A stretch of 64,000 bases of DNA from Parabacteroides distasonis ATCC 8503 (GCF_000012845.1 NC_009615.1:1387501-1451500); one strand, 5' to 3'; counted from the first letter of the stretch, positions 18,074-26,772 are shown. Notes: generated by a model from the letters alone, not told the origin. Translations and numbers: made by a program.

Positions 18074-18319
18074 TTAACGTCTAGGGATAGCTTCTTTAAC
18101 AACCATCTGACGACCTTCGTACTCAGCTTGGTTCAACTCCTCGATAGCTTTTTGAGCCTCTGCAGCGTTAGGCATCTCAGCGAAAGCGAAGCCCTTAGAA
18201 CGTTTTGTGTCACGGTCAACAATGATTTTAACTGAGTCTACAACACCATACTCTTCCAGAATCTGTTGTAAGTCTGATTCTCTTACCCGATAATTCAGGT
18301 TTCCAATGTAAATATTCAT
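18074..18319 (-). CDS. RRM-domain RNA-binding protein
   Basis: An 81-residue protein that is one RNA recognition motif. RNP2 is IYIGNL (residues 3-8) and RNP1 is KGFAFAEM (42-49), with the aromatic residues that stack on RNA bases. A short basic tail follows. Bacteroides has several such single-RRM proteins (RbpA-C), reported to act in post-transcriptional regulation. I chose the ATG at 18319 because it begins MNIYIGNL; the longer frame to 18379 adds hydrophobic residues unlike the family. The gene has a strong terminator and a leader of up to 140 nt. Confidence 0.92.
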   Translation of the reverse strand: MNIYIGNLNYRVRESDLQQILEEYGVVDSVKIIVDRDTKRSKGFAFAEMPNAAEAQKAIEELNQAEYEGRQMVVKEAIPRR

Positions 18320-18668
18320 ACGAAAATGATATAAAAAAATAAAAATTAATAATAAAACAAGGATGGTTGGTGAAGTCAATCTCTAAAAGAAAGTATTATC
18401 ATCGCTGATGAATAAATGCTAAAAGATAAAAGAGCTATACAAACTATCTTTTGTTCATGGCACAAAGGAAAGCATTCTATTTGAATTAGCAACTATAAAA
18501 CGATAATTATTTTCAAAAAAACATTCAAGCTCTTTATAACGTCTTTGTTGTTCTAGTCAAATAGTCCTAATTTATAGAAATTTTGACCAATTATATCAAC
18601 GATATAGCCTAAAACTATCTCAGAAATCTCGTAACTTTGCAAAATTATTATTTGAACTAATAAAAGTT
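18320..18668. other. divergent intergenic region, promoters only
   Basis: This 349-bp AT-rich gap lies between the divergent RRM and nucleotidyltransferase genes. On the plus strand TAACTTTG at 18632-18639 is an exact -7 box, 30 bp before the first operon gene. On the minus strand TTCCTTTG at 18463-18470 with GTTG 19 bp upstream is a weak candidate for the RRM gene. No ORF or RNA structure was recognised. Confidence 0.5.
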
Positions 18669-19367
18669 ATGGATTACGCGATCATTGCCGCCGGCGAAGG
18701 CTCCCGCTTGGCGCAAGAAGGTGTTAAGTGGCCAAAGCCTCTGGTTAGACTCAACGGTGTCGCTCTGATAGACCGGTTGATAGACGTTTTTTTGAAAAAT
18801 AACGCAACCTCTATCAGTATCATCGTAAACGAGGAGATGACCGAGGTACAGGATTACCTGAAGGCCCTGCGACTACCTATACCCTTTTACCTATTGGTAA
18901 AATCCACCCCCAGCTCTATGCACAGCTTCTACGAGCTGAGTCATTATCTGGACGGTGATAAGATTTGTTTAACTACTGTAGACACGATCTTCAAGGAAGA
19001 AGAGTTCAGCGGCTATATCCAACAGTTCATCCAAGAGGATAAACTGGACGGATTGATGGCCGTCACTGATTTTATTGATGACGAGAAACCCTTATATGTA
19101 GAAACAGACAACGAACTTTACATCCGGAATTTCCTAGATCAGGCAGACGGTGATTGCCGTTACATATCGGGAGGTATCTATTGCTTGAGGCGTCCGGCTC
19201 TGGGTGTATTGAACAACGCCATCTCGCAGGGAATGTCGAGAATGCGCAATTATCAACGGCAGCTCATCGCCGAGGGGTTGAGGCTAAAGGCCTATCCTTT
19301 CAGCAAGATCATCGACGTGGATCACGCCGATGACATTTTGAAAGCCGAATCATTTTTAAAGTCATAA
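18669..19367 (+). CDS. nucleotidyltransferase (MobA/GlmU-like fold)
   Basis: A 232-residue NTP-transferase. The nucleotide-binding signature AAGEGSR (residues 7-13) is followed by KPLVRLNG, and LTTVD near residue 100 is the metal-binding Asp region. Such enzymes join a phosphorylated sugar, polyol or aminoalcohol to CMP, UMP or GMP. It is the first gene of a tight run that includes a CDP-alcohol phosphatidyltransferase, so a CDP-linked headgroup such as CDP-inositol or CDP-ribitol is the most likely product. That substrate is inference. An exact -7 box lies 30 bp upstream. Confidence 0.82.
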   Translation: MDYAIIAAGEGSRLAQEGVKWPKPLVRLNGVALIDRLIDVFLKNNATSISIIVNEEMTEVQDYLKALRLPIPFYLLVKSTPSSMHSFYELSHYLDGDKICLTTVDTIFKEEEFSGYIQQFIQEDKLDGLMAVTDFIDDEKPLYVETDNELYIRNFLDQADGDCRYISGGIYCLRRPALGVLNNAISQGMSRMRNYQRQLIAEGLRLKAYPFSKIIDVDHADDILKAESFLKS

Positions 19368-19383
19368 AGAATACTGTCTAACA

Positions 19384-20247
19384 ATGAGTAAATTAACTTT
19401 AGCAGGTATCCGCAGAGGAAATCAATTCTCCCCCAATCATATCGGCAACGACGCAGCGATCTTCGCCTTGACAGCCCAGCATTTACGAAAATTGGGATGC
19501 GATGTAAACGAATATATCGAATCGGATCTGCTGCTGCAAGACCCGAAAGAAAAGGGTATCTTTAATATGGTAAGAGACTGGAAGTCCATCCATAAGCTGC
19601 AAGAACTAGAGGATAAAAATTATTTCGTGGTGAACTCAGGTTACGGGATCGAGAATTGTACCCGTGAGAAAATGACCCGCCTCCTATTATCCAACCATAT
19701 CTCCCATCCGGAAAGCTTAATCTTACGGACAGATGAGGATCCGACAGAAGCCCTAGAAAAAGCCGGTTTCTTTAATTGCTGGATCAAACGGGGAGATTTC
19801 CACGCCATTCATAGGGAAGACGTCACCTACGTAAGAAATCCGGAAGAGGCGAGAAGCATACTGAAGGAATACGCCATCCGTGGTATCCCGTCGGCGGTAA
19901 TCAATGAGCATCTGGTAGGCGATTTGGTGAAATTTTACGGGGTAGCTGGAACCGATTTCTTTTATTGGTTCTATCCATCGAACATGCATCATAGTAAATT
20001 TGGTTTAGAAGTTATCAATGGTACAGCGAAGGGGATCCCCTTCGACGAAGCGCAGCTTCGTCTGCTCTGCCACAAGGCAGCCGAGGTATTGAGCATACAT
20101 ATTTACGGGGGAGATTGCATCGTCTCCGAGGATGGTGTCATGCGAATTATCGATTTCAATGATTGGCCTAGTTTCGCCCCTTGCCGGGAAGAAGCGGCTC
20201 CAAACATCGCACGTCGTATCTGGGATCTTATGCGAGAACACATCTAA
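19384..20247 (+). CDS. ATP-grasp-like protein, unknown substrate
   Basis: A 287-residue soluble protein. The middle and C-terminal parts resemble ATP-grasp ligases: INEHLVGDLVKFYGV is like the strand with the grasp Lys, and GGDCIVSEDGVMRIIDFNDWPSF ends with the D-x-N metal-ligand pattern. The N-terminal part (NDAAIFALTAQHLRKLGCDV) looks like the pre-ATP-grasp fold. No specific family was recognised. It lies 16 bp after the nucleotidyltransferase and 21 bp before the CDP-alcohol transferase, so it should act in the same pathway. Confidence 0.65.
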   Translation: MSKLTLAGIRRGNQFSPNHIGNDAAIFALTAQHLRKLGCDVNEYIESDLLLQDPKEKGIFNMVRDWKSIHKLQELEDKNYFVVNSGYGIENCTREKMTRLLLSNHISHPESLILRTDEDPTEALEKAGFFNCWIKRGDFHAIHREDVTYVRNPEEARSILKEYAIRGIPSAVINEHLVGDLVKFYGVAGTDFFYWFYPSNMHHSKFGLEVINGTAKGIPFDEAQLRLLCHKAAEVLSIHIYGGDCIVSEDGVMRIIDFNDWPSFAPCREEAAPNIARRIWDLMREHI

Positions 20248-20268
20248 ATCGTTTTAACAAAATCAATC

Positions 20269-21174
20269 ATGAGTGAGACTAAGTCTACTCCCAGTCTGGA
20301 GTCAACCTTAAAATCTTTGGACACCGAGGAGTTTATCGATATTCATTTCTATCGTCCTATTGGCTACCAATGGGCTTTGTTCTTTAATAAATTGGGGGTA
20401 TCGCCCAATAGTATCACGATCGCCAGCATCTTTATCGGCATAGCGGCAGGTATCTGTTTCTATTTCCAGAGCCTCGCTATCAACGTGATCGGCATGTTAC
20501 TGTTAATCTGGGCAAACTCATATGATAGCGCAGACGGACAATTGGCCCGTATGACCGGACAGAAAAGTGCCTTGGGACGTATCTTGGACGGTGCCGCCGG
20601 CGATTTCTGGTTTATCGCTATCTACGCGGCAATCTGCTTACGCCTCACGCCGGAATGGGGAATATGGATCTGGCTATTGGCGGCTACGACGGGATTCTTC
20701 CATAGCAAGCAAGCGGCCATGGCGGATTATTATCGCAATATTCACTTGTTGTTCTTGAAAGGTAAATCGGGTAGCGAGCTCTCCCACTCTCCCCAATTGA
20801 AGGAGAATTATAAGAAGATGAGTTGGAAACATGACTTTATCTATAAATTGTTCGAGACCTTCTACATTAATTATACGGTAGGTCAAGAAGCATGGACACC
20901 TAAATTCCAACACATGATGAACATCATCCGTGAGAAATACAACGGACAAGCGCCGGAATGGTTCCGTAAGGCTTTTCGAACACAGAGCCTGCCATTAATG
21001 AAATATACGAATATGCTATCATTCAATACCCGGGTGATCGCTTTGTTTGTCAGCCTTTTCATCGACATGCCTTGGCTGTATTTCGTATTCGAGCTGACCG
21101 TATTAAACTCGATGTTGCTCTATATGATCAAAAAGCATGAGCATATTTGTGAAGATTTCAGCAAACAGTTATAA
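20269..21174 (+). CDS. CDP-alcohol phosphatidyltransferase family protein
   Basis: A 301-residue membrane enzyme with about six hydrophobic helices. The signature is Asp86-x2-Asp89-Gly-x2-Ala-Arg94-x8-Gly103-x3-Asp107, then Asp112. The family consensus has the last Asp four residues after the previous one; here the gap is five, a small departure. The family transfers a phospho-alcohol from a CDP-activated donor, usually to make phospholipids. The neighbouring nucleotidyltransferase suggests the donor is a CDP-polyol. An extra cytoplasmic stretch of about 80 residues lies between helices 4 and 5. Confidence 0.85.
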   Translation: MSETKSTPSLESTLKSLDTEEFIDIHFYRPIGYQWALFFNKLGVSPNSITIASIFIGIAAGICFYFQSLAINVIGMLLLIWANSYDSADGQLARMTGQKSALGRILDGAAGDFWFIAIYAAICLRLTPEWGIWIWLLAATTGFFHSKQAAMADYYRNIHLLFLKGKSGSELSHSPQLKENYKKMSWKHDFIYKLFETFYINYTVGQEAWTPKFQHMMNIIREKYNGQAPEWFRKAFRTQSLPLMKYTNMLSFNTRVIALFVSLFIDMPWLYFVFELTVLNSMLLYMIKKHEHICEDFSKQL

Positions 21175-21195
21175 CGTTTTTTACCCCATTCGATT

Positions 21196-21918
21196 ATGTT
21201 CAATTTAGACAAAGTAAAAGGAATCCTCTTTGATTACGGCGGAACGATAGACAGTAACGGCATGCACTGGGCAGAGGTGATCTGGATGGCGTATGAGGCC
21301 TTGAAGGTTCCCGTATCCAAAGCGGTTTTCCGTGATGCTTATGTACATGGAGAAAGAACGCTTGGAAAGAATCCGATCGTGAAGCCTCATCATACGTTTC
21401 TGGATATGCTGCGCTTGAAAAGCGATTTACAAATCCAATGGCTGAAAGAGAACGGGCATTTATCCGCCGAGGCGGTTACCCCGGAGTTACCGGAACAATT
21501 AGCGGATTGGTGTTACGAATACGCCCGGAAGGCAATCGATAGCGCCCGCCCCATTCTGGAGCAATTAGCGGAACGTTACCCATTGGTATTGGTATCGAAC
21601 TTCTATGGGAACATAGAATCCGTGTTGAAAGATTTCGGTTTGGATCATTTATTCGGCGCTATCGTGGAATCGGCGGTCGTAGGTATCCGTAAGCCGGACC
21701 CGGCGATCTTCCGATTAGGAGTGGATAAACTGGGATTTCCCGCCGACGAGATTGTTGTCGTAGGTGATTCCTATGATAAGGATATCGTCCCCGCCACCCG
21801 GATCGGATGCCAGACAATCTGGCTAAAAAGTATTGGTTGGAGCGCTTATAAAGGAAATGAGACTGCCGATATCGTATTATCCGACTTCACGGAAATAAAG
21901 CAAGTATTCGCTTTATAG
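21196..21918 (+). CDS. HAD-family hydrolase with altered motif I
   Basis: A 240-residue HAD protein. Motif I reads FDYGGTID: the nucleophile Asp13 is present, but the second Asp of DxDxT, the usual acid/base, is Gly15. Motif II (LVSNFYGN), Lys in GIRKPDP and motif IV (GDSYDKD) are intact. It lies 21 bp after the CDP-alcohol transferase and probably ends the operon. A phosphatase step removing a phosphate from a lipid headgroup would fit the operon, but the lost Asp makes the chemistry uncertain. Confidence 0.8.
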   Translation: MFNLDKVKGILFDYGGTIDSNGMHWAEVIWMAYEALKVPVSKAVFRDAYVHGERTLGKNPIVKPHHTFLDMLRLKSDLQIQWLKENGHLSAEAVTPELPEQLADWCYEYARKAIDSARPILEQLAERYPLVLVSNFYGNIESVLKDFGLDHLFGAIVESAVVGIRKPDPAIFRLGVDKLGFPADEIVVVGDSYDKDIVPATRIGCQTIWLKSIGWSAYKGNETADIVLSDFTEIKQVFAL

Positions 21919-21970
21919 AATATACATTTTAGACCAGTATAAGCTCAGAAATGACCTTTTTTGGTACTGA

Positions 21971-22009
21971 TAGCATCCTAACTTTGCATATAAAAAAGTT
22001 AGGATGCTA
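21971..22009 (+). promoter_or_regulatory. 15-bp inverted repeat containing a -7 box at the phosphoesterase start
   Basis: Arms TAGCATCCTAACTTT (21971-21985) and AAAGTTAGGATGCTA (21995-22009) pair perfectly around a 9-bp centre. The left arm includes TAACTTTG (21979-21986), an exact -7 box, and the right arm ends on the A of the ATG. Transcription from this box would give a leader of only about 15 nt. The layout would suit an operator or a start-masking hairpin. Confidence 0.65.
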
Positions 22010-22815
22010 TGTTTTTAAAGAAATACATATGGCTTTCTGCCGCTACACTCCTCACGGCTTGCGACTTAATCGACTATCATCCGTATGACGGTCGTCTGGA
22101 TTCCGATACTTCCCGGGAGATCAACCCGACCAATATCGAGCGTATCGAGAAAGTCTGCGAAGGGAAGGACACGATCCGTTTTATTTTTATGGGCGATACC
22201 CAGCGGAGTTATAATGAGACGGAAGATTTCGTCAAGTACGTTAATCAATTAGATAGCATCGATTTCATTATCCATGGAGGAGATTATACGGAGTTCGGCT
22301 TAAAGAAGGAATTCGAGTGGAACGATGATATCTTGTCCAAACTAAAAGTGCCTTACGTAGGGTTGATCGGTAATCACGACGTGATCGGTAATGGCGACCA
22401 AGTATTTCGTAAAATCTTTGGGAATGAGAACTTCTCGTTTGTCGTGAGCGACGTGAAATTCGTATGCCTCAATACGAACGCTATCGAGTATGATTATTCC
22501 CATCCGGTACCCGATTTTAATTTCCTAAAGAATGAGATAGCGGATAGTACCCGTAATAAACGCACGATCGTAGTCATGCACGCCCCTCCCGGGAACGAAC
22601 AGTTCGACAATAACGTGAAAGACGTGTTCCAACTTTATATCAAGACATTACCATCTTTAATGTTCTGCTTGCATGCACATAATCATTGCGTATCGGCAGC
22701 TGATTTGTTTGAGGATGGCATTATCTACTACGGTTGCGCCAATATCGCCAAACGAAGTTATCTTCTTTTTACCTTAACCCCTGACGATTATATGTATGAA
22801 GTGGTCAATTTTTAA
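22009..22815 (+). CDS. calcineurin-like phosphoesterase lipoprotein
   Basis: A 268-residue secreted metallophosphoesterase. The signal peptide ends TLLTACD (Cys18 lipidated). Family motifs are GDTQ (in place of DxH), HGGDYTEFG, IGNHD, VVMHAPP and FCLHAHNH, which together form the dimetal site. The substrate is unknown; related lipoproteins hydrolyse phosphodiesters or phosphomonoesters in the periplasm. It is 90 bp after the HAD gene with its own -7 box, and its last 20 bp overlap the next gene, so those two are translationally coupled. Confidence 0.82.
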   Translation: MFLKKYIWLSAATLLTACDLIDYHPYDGRLDSDTSREINPTNIERIEKVCEGKDTIRFIFMGDTQRSYNETEDFVKYVNQLDSIDFIIHGGDYTEFGLKKEFEWNDDILSKLKVPYVGLIGNHDVIGNGDQVFRKIFGNENFSFVVSDVKFVCLNTNAIEYDYSHPVPDFNFLKNEIADSTRNKRTIVVMHAPPGNEQFDNNVKDVFQLYIKTLPSLMFCLHAHNHCVSAADLFEDGIIYYGCANIAKRSYLLFTLTPDDYMYEVVNF

Positions 22816-23422
22816 GCTTCTCCTCTTAACTTGTGTCTTTTCCCTTACACTCCATGCGCAAGAGGATAAATACACGAAACGAGTGCAACGGTACGAGAAC
22901 GCATGGCAACGGGTCATCCCCCGCTATACAAAAGTACAATTCGCAGGTTCCATGGCGATGCTATCCGTGGGTACCGGTTGGAATTATTACCGGAATCATT
23001 GGGAAACGGATATGTTGCTGGGTATCGTCCCCCGCAACGCAAATGATCACGCAAACGTGACTTTCACCTTGAAACAAAACTATTTTCCTTGGAATATCGA
23101 TCTGGGAGAAAAAGTATCTTTCGAGCCTCTTTGTTGCGGTATCTACGTAAATTTCCTATTTGACCGGGATTTCTGGGCCAAGCAACCGAATAAGTATCCC
23201 CCGGGATATTATTGGTTCTCCACCCGCATCCGTAACCATATCTTTATCGGGGAGCGGATCACACTCAAACTGAATCCAAATAGTAGCTGGCATAAATCCA
23301 TCAGCTTCTTCTATGAGTTAAGCACTTGCGATTTGTATATAATAAACGCTATCGGCAACAGCTACTTGAAGCCAAAAGATTATTTAAGCCTTTCATTCGG
23401 GGTGAAACTACAGATCTTATAA
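22796..23422 (+). CDS. secreted protein of unknown function, coupled to the phosphoesterase
   Basis: A 208-residue protein with signal peptide MKWSIFKLLLLTCVFSLTLHAQ. The rest is strand-rich with many Trp and Tyr (NYFPWNIDL, GYYWFSTRIRN) and ends LSFGVKLQIL, which could be a small outer-membrane barrel. I recognise no family. Its start lies within the end of the phosphoesterase gene, overlapping by 20 bp in another frame, so both products are probably made together and may act at the same site in the envelope. Confidence 0.7.
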   Translation: MKWSIFKLLLLTCVFSLTLHAQEDKYTKRVQRYENAWQRVIPRYTKVQFAGSMAMLSVGTGWNYYRNHWETDMLLGIVPRNANDHANVTFTLKQNYFPWNIDLGEKVSFEPLCCGIYVNFLFDRDFWAKQPNKYPPGYYWFSTRIRNHIFIGERITLKLNPNSSWHKSISFFYELSTCDLYIINAIGNSYLKPKDYLSLSFGVKLQIL

Positions 23423-23428
23423 AAGCAA

Positions 23429-23459
23429 GAAACGGAAGACATTCACTGCCCTCCGTTTC
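23429..23459 (+). terminator. hairpin between convergent genes
   Basis: GAAACGGA and TCCGTTTC pair across 15 bp in the 78-bp gap between two convergent stop codons. There is no T run, so it is a weak candidate. Confidence 0.45.
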
Positions 23460-23500
23460 CCTAAACTACATAAAACACTTAAAAGAACAAACGTTGTCTA

Positions 23501-24130
23501 TCAGAACGCTAGACCTAAGCGGATACCCCAGTTATTCAAACCATCGATATGATAGCTGAGGACATCACCCTTGTTGGTAGCGTAGTTATAATAAGCGGCC
23601 ATATGTACGCCGATCTGTTTCTGAGGTGTGAAGTACACGGTCATACCGATCTCGGGAGCTACATAGAATCCCCAGTTACGATCGTAAACCTTCAACACGT
23701 TCATGTAGGTAGACATCTCACTATAGCTAGCACCTAACTGAGCGCCAACATACGGTTGGAATTGTCCTTCCGGAGCGAAGTTATAACGGAAAGCCGCACC
23801 AAAAGGCAACTGGAAGATAGAATGCTGTTGATCGGAAGTGATTACGGATGTTGAGTTTACCGGAATCGTCTGGCGGTCCACATACTCATTATTTGTATGA
23901 TAAGAGATGAACGCACCTATAGCGAAATTAGGAATCACATAGTAACCACCCTCAGCGTGAGCACCCCAACCGCTGGTCTTCTTAGAAAAGTCTTGACCGA
24001 ACGGAGAGTTGATTTGCCAGTCTACATTGAAATACGCGTTTTTCAAAACCTGGGCGCCAGCCAGAGTAGGCATCGCCATACAAACTACGAGTAAAGCGAT
24101 TAACTTGATTGATTTATTTATCTTTTTCAT
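23501..24130 (-). CDS. outer membrane beta-barrel protein
   Basis: A 209-residue protein: signal peptide to about residue 26 (TLAGAQ), then strand-type alternation and a C-terminal Phe (WGIRLGLAF). FGAAFRYNFAPEGQFQPYVGAQLG is the common motif of Bacteroidetes eight-stranded barrels of the OmpW/opacity type. It lies 30 bp downstream of the DUF4136 lipoprotein gene on the same strand, so the pair is probably co-transcribed. No ligand is indicated. Confidence 0.8.
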   Translation of the reverse strand: MKKINKSIKLIALLVVCMAMPTLAGAQVLKNAYFNVDWQINSPFGQDFSKKTSGWGAHAEGGYYVIPNFAIGAFISYHTNNEYVDRQTIPVNSTSVITSDQQHSIFQLPFGAAFRYNFAPEGQFQPYVGAQLGASYSEMSTYMNVLKVYDRNWGFYVAPEIGMTVYFTPQKQIGVHMAAYYNYATNKGDVLSYHIDGLNNWGIRLGLAF

Positions 24131-24160
24131 AGAATCTCAAACTTTTAATCATTCGAATTA

Positions 24161-24811
24161 TTATTTCTTTACGTACGGAGATTGTACAAATGCTTGCTCG
24201 ATAGCACGAACAGCCAGCTGAGTATCGAATTTATCGGAACCAGACAACAAGCCACTCATGTAAGCAGTCCAAAGAACCGGAAGTTTAGCGTCTGCCTTAG
24301 AAGCGGCAGGAGTATCCAAATCCACTAACTCTGTCAACAAGGAACCTACACTATAGCTATACACTACAGGATACGGGTAATACCAATTTCCCCAACCTGG
24401 TCCCCAGTAACCCGGACTCCAATATCCCGGATAGTTCCACCACCAGTACGGGTAGTTGTAGCCATCGTTGTAGTCAGCGAAATATTGAGTACTTTGTACG
24501 TAAGAAACTTGCAGACCTAAGTCGGCGTTATCTTTGTCTAGCGTGCGTTTGAAACCGCGGCTTTCCATATTATTCACCAATGTAGTGATAATATCGTCTG
24601 CTTCATTGGCTGTCCAGAACTGAGGTTTCTCGCTTGTGCCGATAACCAATACACTATCCGGAATGTAGAACGTAGTGAACGATTCGAATTTCGCGTCCTT
24701 ATCGTGATTCGTGAACACCAGAAAATCATTGTCCAATTTCGACATGTCCGGGTCCTTTTGGCAAGAAGCCAACAGAAGAACTAACAGAAAAAAAGGAAAA
24801 ATCTTTTTCAT
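24161..24811 (-). CDS. DUF4136 lipoprotein
   Basis: A 216-residue lipoprotein with lipobox LLASC. The mature part has the DUF4136 layout: a strand with FESFTTFYIPD, then DDIITTLVNNMESRGFKRT, then DADLGLQVSYV-like residues. In the middle (about residues 118-150) is a stretch very rich in Tyr, Trp, Pro and Gly, which is a common insert in this family. Function is unknown. It precedes the barrel gene at 23501 in what looks like a two-gene unit. Confidence 0.83.
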   Translation of the reverse strand: MKKIFPFFLLVLLLASCQKDPDMSKLDNDFLVFTNHDKDAKFESFTTFYIPDSVLVIGTSEKPQFWTANEADDIITTLVNNMESRGFKRTLDKDNADLGLQVSYVQSTQYFADYNDGYNYPYWWWNYPGYWSPGYWGPGWGNWYYPYPVVYSYSVGSLLTELVDLDTPAASKADAKLPVLWTAYMSGLLSGSDKFDTQLAVRAIEQAFVQSPYVKK

Positions 24812-24919
24812 CTCATTTTAACGTTTAAAACAGTTTATACTATTATTTGTGCTTATATATAAGTCACTATTAAAACAGCATGAGTTGAAAAAGGTTCTAA
24901 AACTATCCTTTTGGGTGTG

Positions 24920-25981
24920 TTAATTAACATATCCTAACCATACGACGGGCTTATGGTCACTGTAGTCTAAATTAGGAGAATCATAAGTTACACCCTTAAA
25001 ATCAGGAGAATAAATTATGTAATCAATTCGAAATATACGCTTTAATTGACGAAAGGTGTACCCGAAACCAGAGCCGCAGTCACGGAACCCATCCGTTAAA
25101 TCACCTTTCACGGTACGGTACGTATAAGAGGCCGGTGTATCATTAAAATCACCGCAAATAATCACGGGCCCCTCCCCGGCATCCAACATCTGACGGATAT
25201 AATCCGCCTGAGTCGCCCGTTTCACGAAATTCTTCTTCATCTGAAAAGCCATATGGAAGGCGGCCTCGGTTTCCTCCAATTGTTTACCCTCTGCATGGGC
25301 TTGGTAAAGACGAGGCTTTACGGCATTCACGCTAGTCGTTTGGAAATGGTTATTAAATACACGAACACTATCCCCTTGGATATCCATGACGGCAAACAAG
25401 GATTTATTGCTAGACTCCGGGTATAGGATAGACTCAAAACGAAGGATCGGATATTTACTGAAAATAGCGTTGCCCGCCGCTTTCGTAGCCGAACGGGTAG
25501 AGCAATAATACGGTAGGAACGATAAGGTCTTGGCGACAGAATCCATCCGCAGGGCCGATTCAACAGGGCATTCTTGGAGGCAAACGATATCCGGGTCCTC
25601 CTTTCTCAGCCAATCCGCTATATTAGGAAGCTGTTTCTTTCCGTCCGTATTGAAATTATTCACGTTATAGGTAATCACCTTAACCGCTTCTTTCCCTATC
25701 GGAATCTCTTTTGGGAAGACCCGTATCTGGAACATCGATATCAAAAACTCCCAGTTCAACAATAACGCCGCCAAAGGTACCCAGCACCAATGACTCCTAA
25801 AGACACACCACATCAAGAAAAGACATAGATTGGCCGCCAATACCGGTAATAACACCAATCCGGGAAACGAGATCCACTCCTTCCCTTCCGGATTAATACG
25901 TCCGGTAGCGAATCCGGCTATGGCCGCCACGACAAAAGCGATCGTAATCAACACAAATAAAATATATATCAACTTCTTCAT
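24920..25981 (-). CDS. membrane-anchored endonuclease/exonuclease/phosphatase family protein
   Basis: A 353-residue protein. The first 90 residues form about three hydrophobic helices; the rest is an EEP domain with ITYNVNNFN, VCLQECPVE (metal Glu), ICGDFNDTP (catalytic Asp/Asn) and YSDHKPV (catalytic His). The active site is complete. Members of the family cleave phosphodiesters in nucleic acids or phospholipids; a membrane-bound form with the domain outside the cytoplasm points to a lipid or a nucleotide substrate. No operon partner was seen. Confidence 0.83.
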   Translation of the reverse strand: MKKLIYILFVLITIAFVVAAIAGFATGRINPEGKEWISFPGLVLLPVLAANLCLFLMWCVFRSHWCWVPLAALLLNWEFLISMFQIRVFPKEIPIGKEAVKVITYNVNNFNTDGKKQLPNIADWLRKEDPDIVCLQECPVESALRMDSVAKTLSFLPYYCSTRSATKAAGNAIFSKYPILRFESILYPESSNKSLFAVMDIQGDSVRVFNNHFQTTSVNAVKPRLYQAHAEGKQLEETEAAFHMAFQMKKNFVKRATQADYIRQMLDAGEGPVIICGDFNDTPASYTYRTVKGDLTDGFRDCGSGFGYTFRQLKRIFRIDYIIYSPDFKGVTYDSPNLDYSDHKPVVWLGYVN

Positions 25982-26002
25982 CCTTCCTATCCTGCGATTT
26001 AA

Positions 26003-26037
26003 ACAAAAAAGGGACTATCCCGAAAAGACAGTCCCCC
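26003..26037 (-). terminator. terminator after OmpA-type gene
   Basis: On the minus strand a hairpin with GGGACT/AGTCCC arms is followed by TTTTTTG, about 55 bp past the ompA-type stop. Confidence 0.75.
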
Positions 26038-26088
26038 AATTCATACCCTATAACCTGTCCGCTTCCGGCAGGGATAGCTTAAAAAAAC

Positions 26089-26772
26089 TTATCGAAGCGT
26101 TCCTTGTTGAGCCTCTTGGATCATTTTCTGATTAGCCAAGATCACGATCTCAACACGACGGTTCAACGAACGACCCTCGGGAGTGTCATTGCTAGCCACA
26201 GGATCATGTATACCTTTACCTTCATAAACCATACGATCCGTGCTTACCCCCTGCATCATCAGGTAATCGTAAACGCTCTTCGCACGTTTCTCGGACAAGG
26301 TCTGGTTATAATCCACCTTACCGGTGTTATCCGTAAAGCCGATGATTCGGATATCCGTATCCGGATTGGCCTTCAAACTGGTAGCGAAGTTACGCAAGGC
26401 ACTCTTGGAAGCGTCGCTCAACGTACTTGAGTTCGTGGCAAACAAGATACCGGAGTCAAAAGTAACCTTCAAGGCCTCACCATTGTTCACGCTCTCGATC
26501 TTCGTGTCCTCAGGCAGGGTAGCTTCCAGCTCCTTCTTCTGCTTATCCATTTTCTTACCGATTAACGCACCGGCTGTACCACCTACGGCCGCACCGATCA
26601 CGGCACCCAATGCGGTATTTCCGGCCAAGGCACCAACACCAGCTCCGACAGCGGCACCACCGCCTACACCGATCGCCGTACCCTTCGCCGTGTTATTCCA
26701 CGTTCCGCAACTCGTAAACACCACTGCCATACATAGCAGTAAAACAGATAATAATTTAATGTTCCTCATCAT
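26089..26772 (-). CDS. OmpA-family peptidoglycan-binding lipoprotein
   Basis: A 227-residue lipoprotein with lipobox VFTSC. Residues 30-75 are a glycine-zipper segment (GVGGGAAVGAGVGALAG), which may insert in a membrane. The C-terminal 120 residues form an OmpA-like domain: ITGFTDNTG-type loop (IIGFTDNTGKVDYN) and LSEKRAKSVYDYL, with NRRVEIVI at the end, which binds diaminopimelate of peptidoglycan. It is 43 bp downstream of the acidic small gene, probably in one transcript. Confidence 0.87.
   Translation of the reverse strand: MMRNIKLLSVLLLCMAVVFTSCGTWNNTAKGTAIGVGGGAAVGAGVGALAGNTALGAVIGAAVGGTAGALIGKKMDKQKKELEATLPEDTKIESVNNGEALKVTFDSGILFATNSSTLSDASKSALRNFATSLKANPDTDIRIIGFTDNTGKVDYNQTLSEKRAKSVYDYLMMQGVSTDRMVYEGKGIHDPVASNDTPEGRSLNRRVEIVILANQKMIQEAQQGTLR

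Noticed and set aside
24360..24460. Tyr/Trp/Pro-rich repeat in the DUF4136 protein as a mobile or tandem-repeat element
   Set aside because: The DNA shows no regular repeat period, and such inserts are common in the family.
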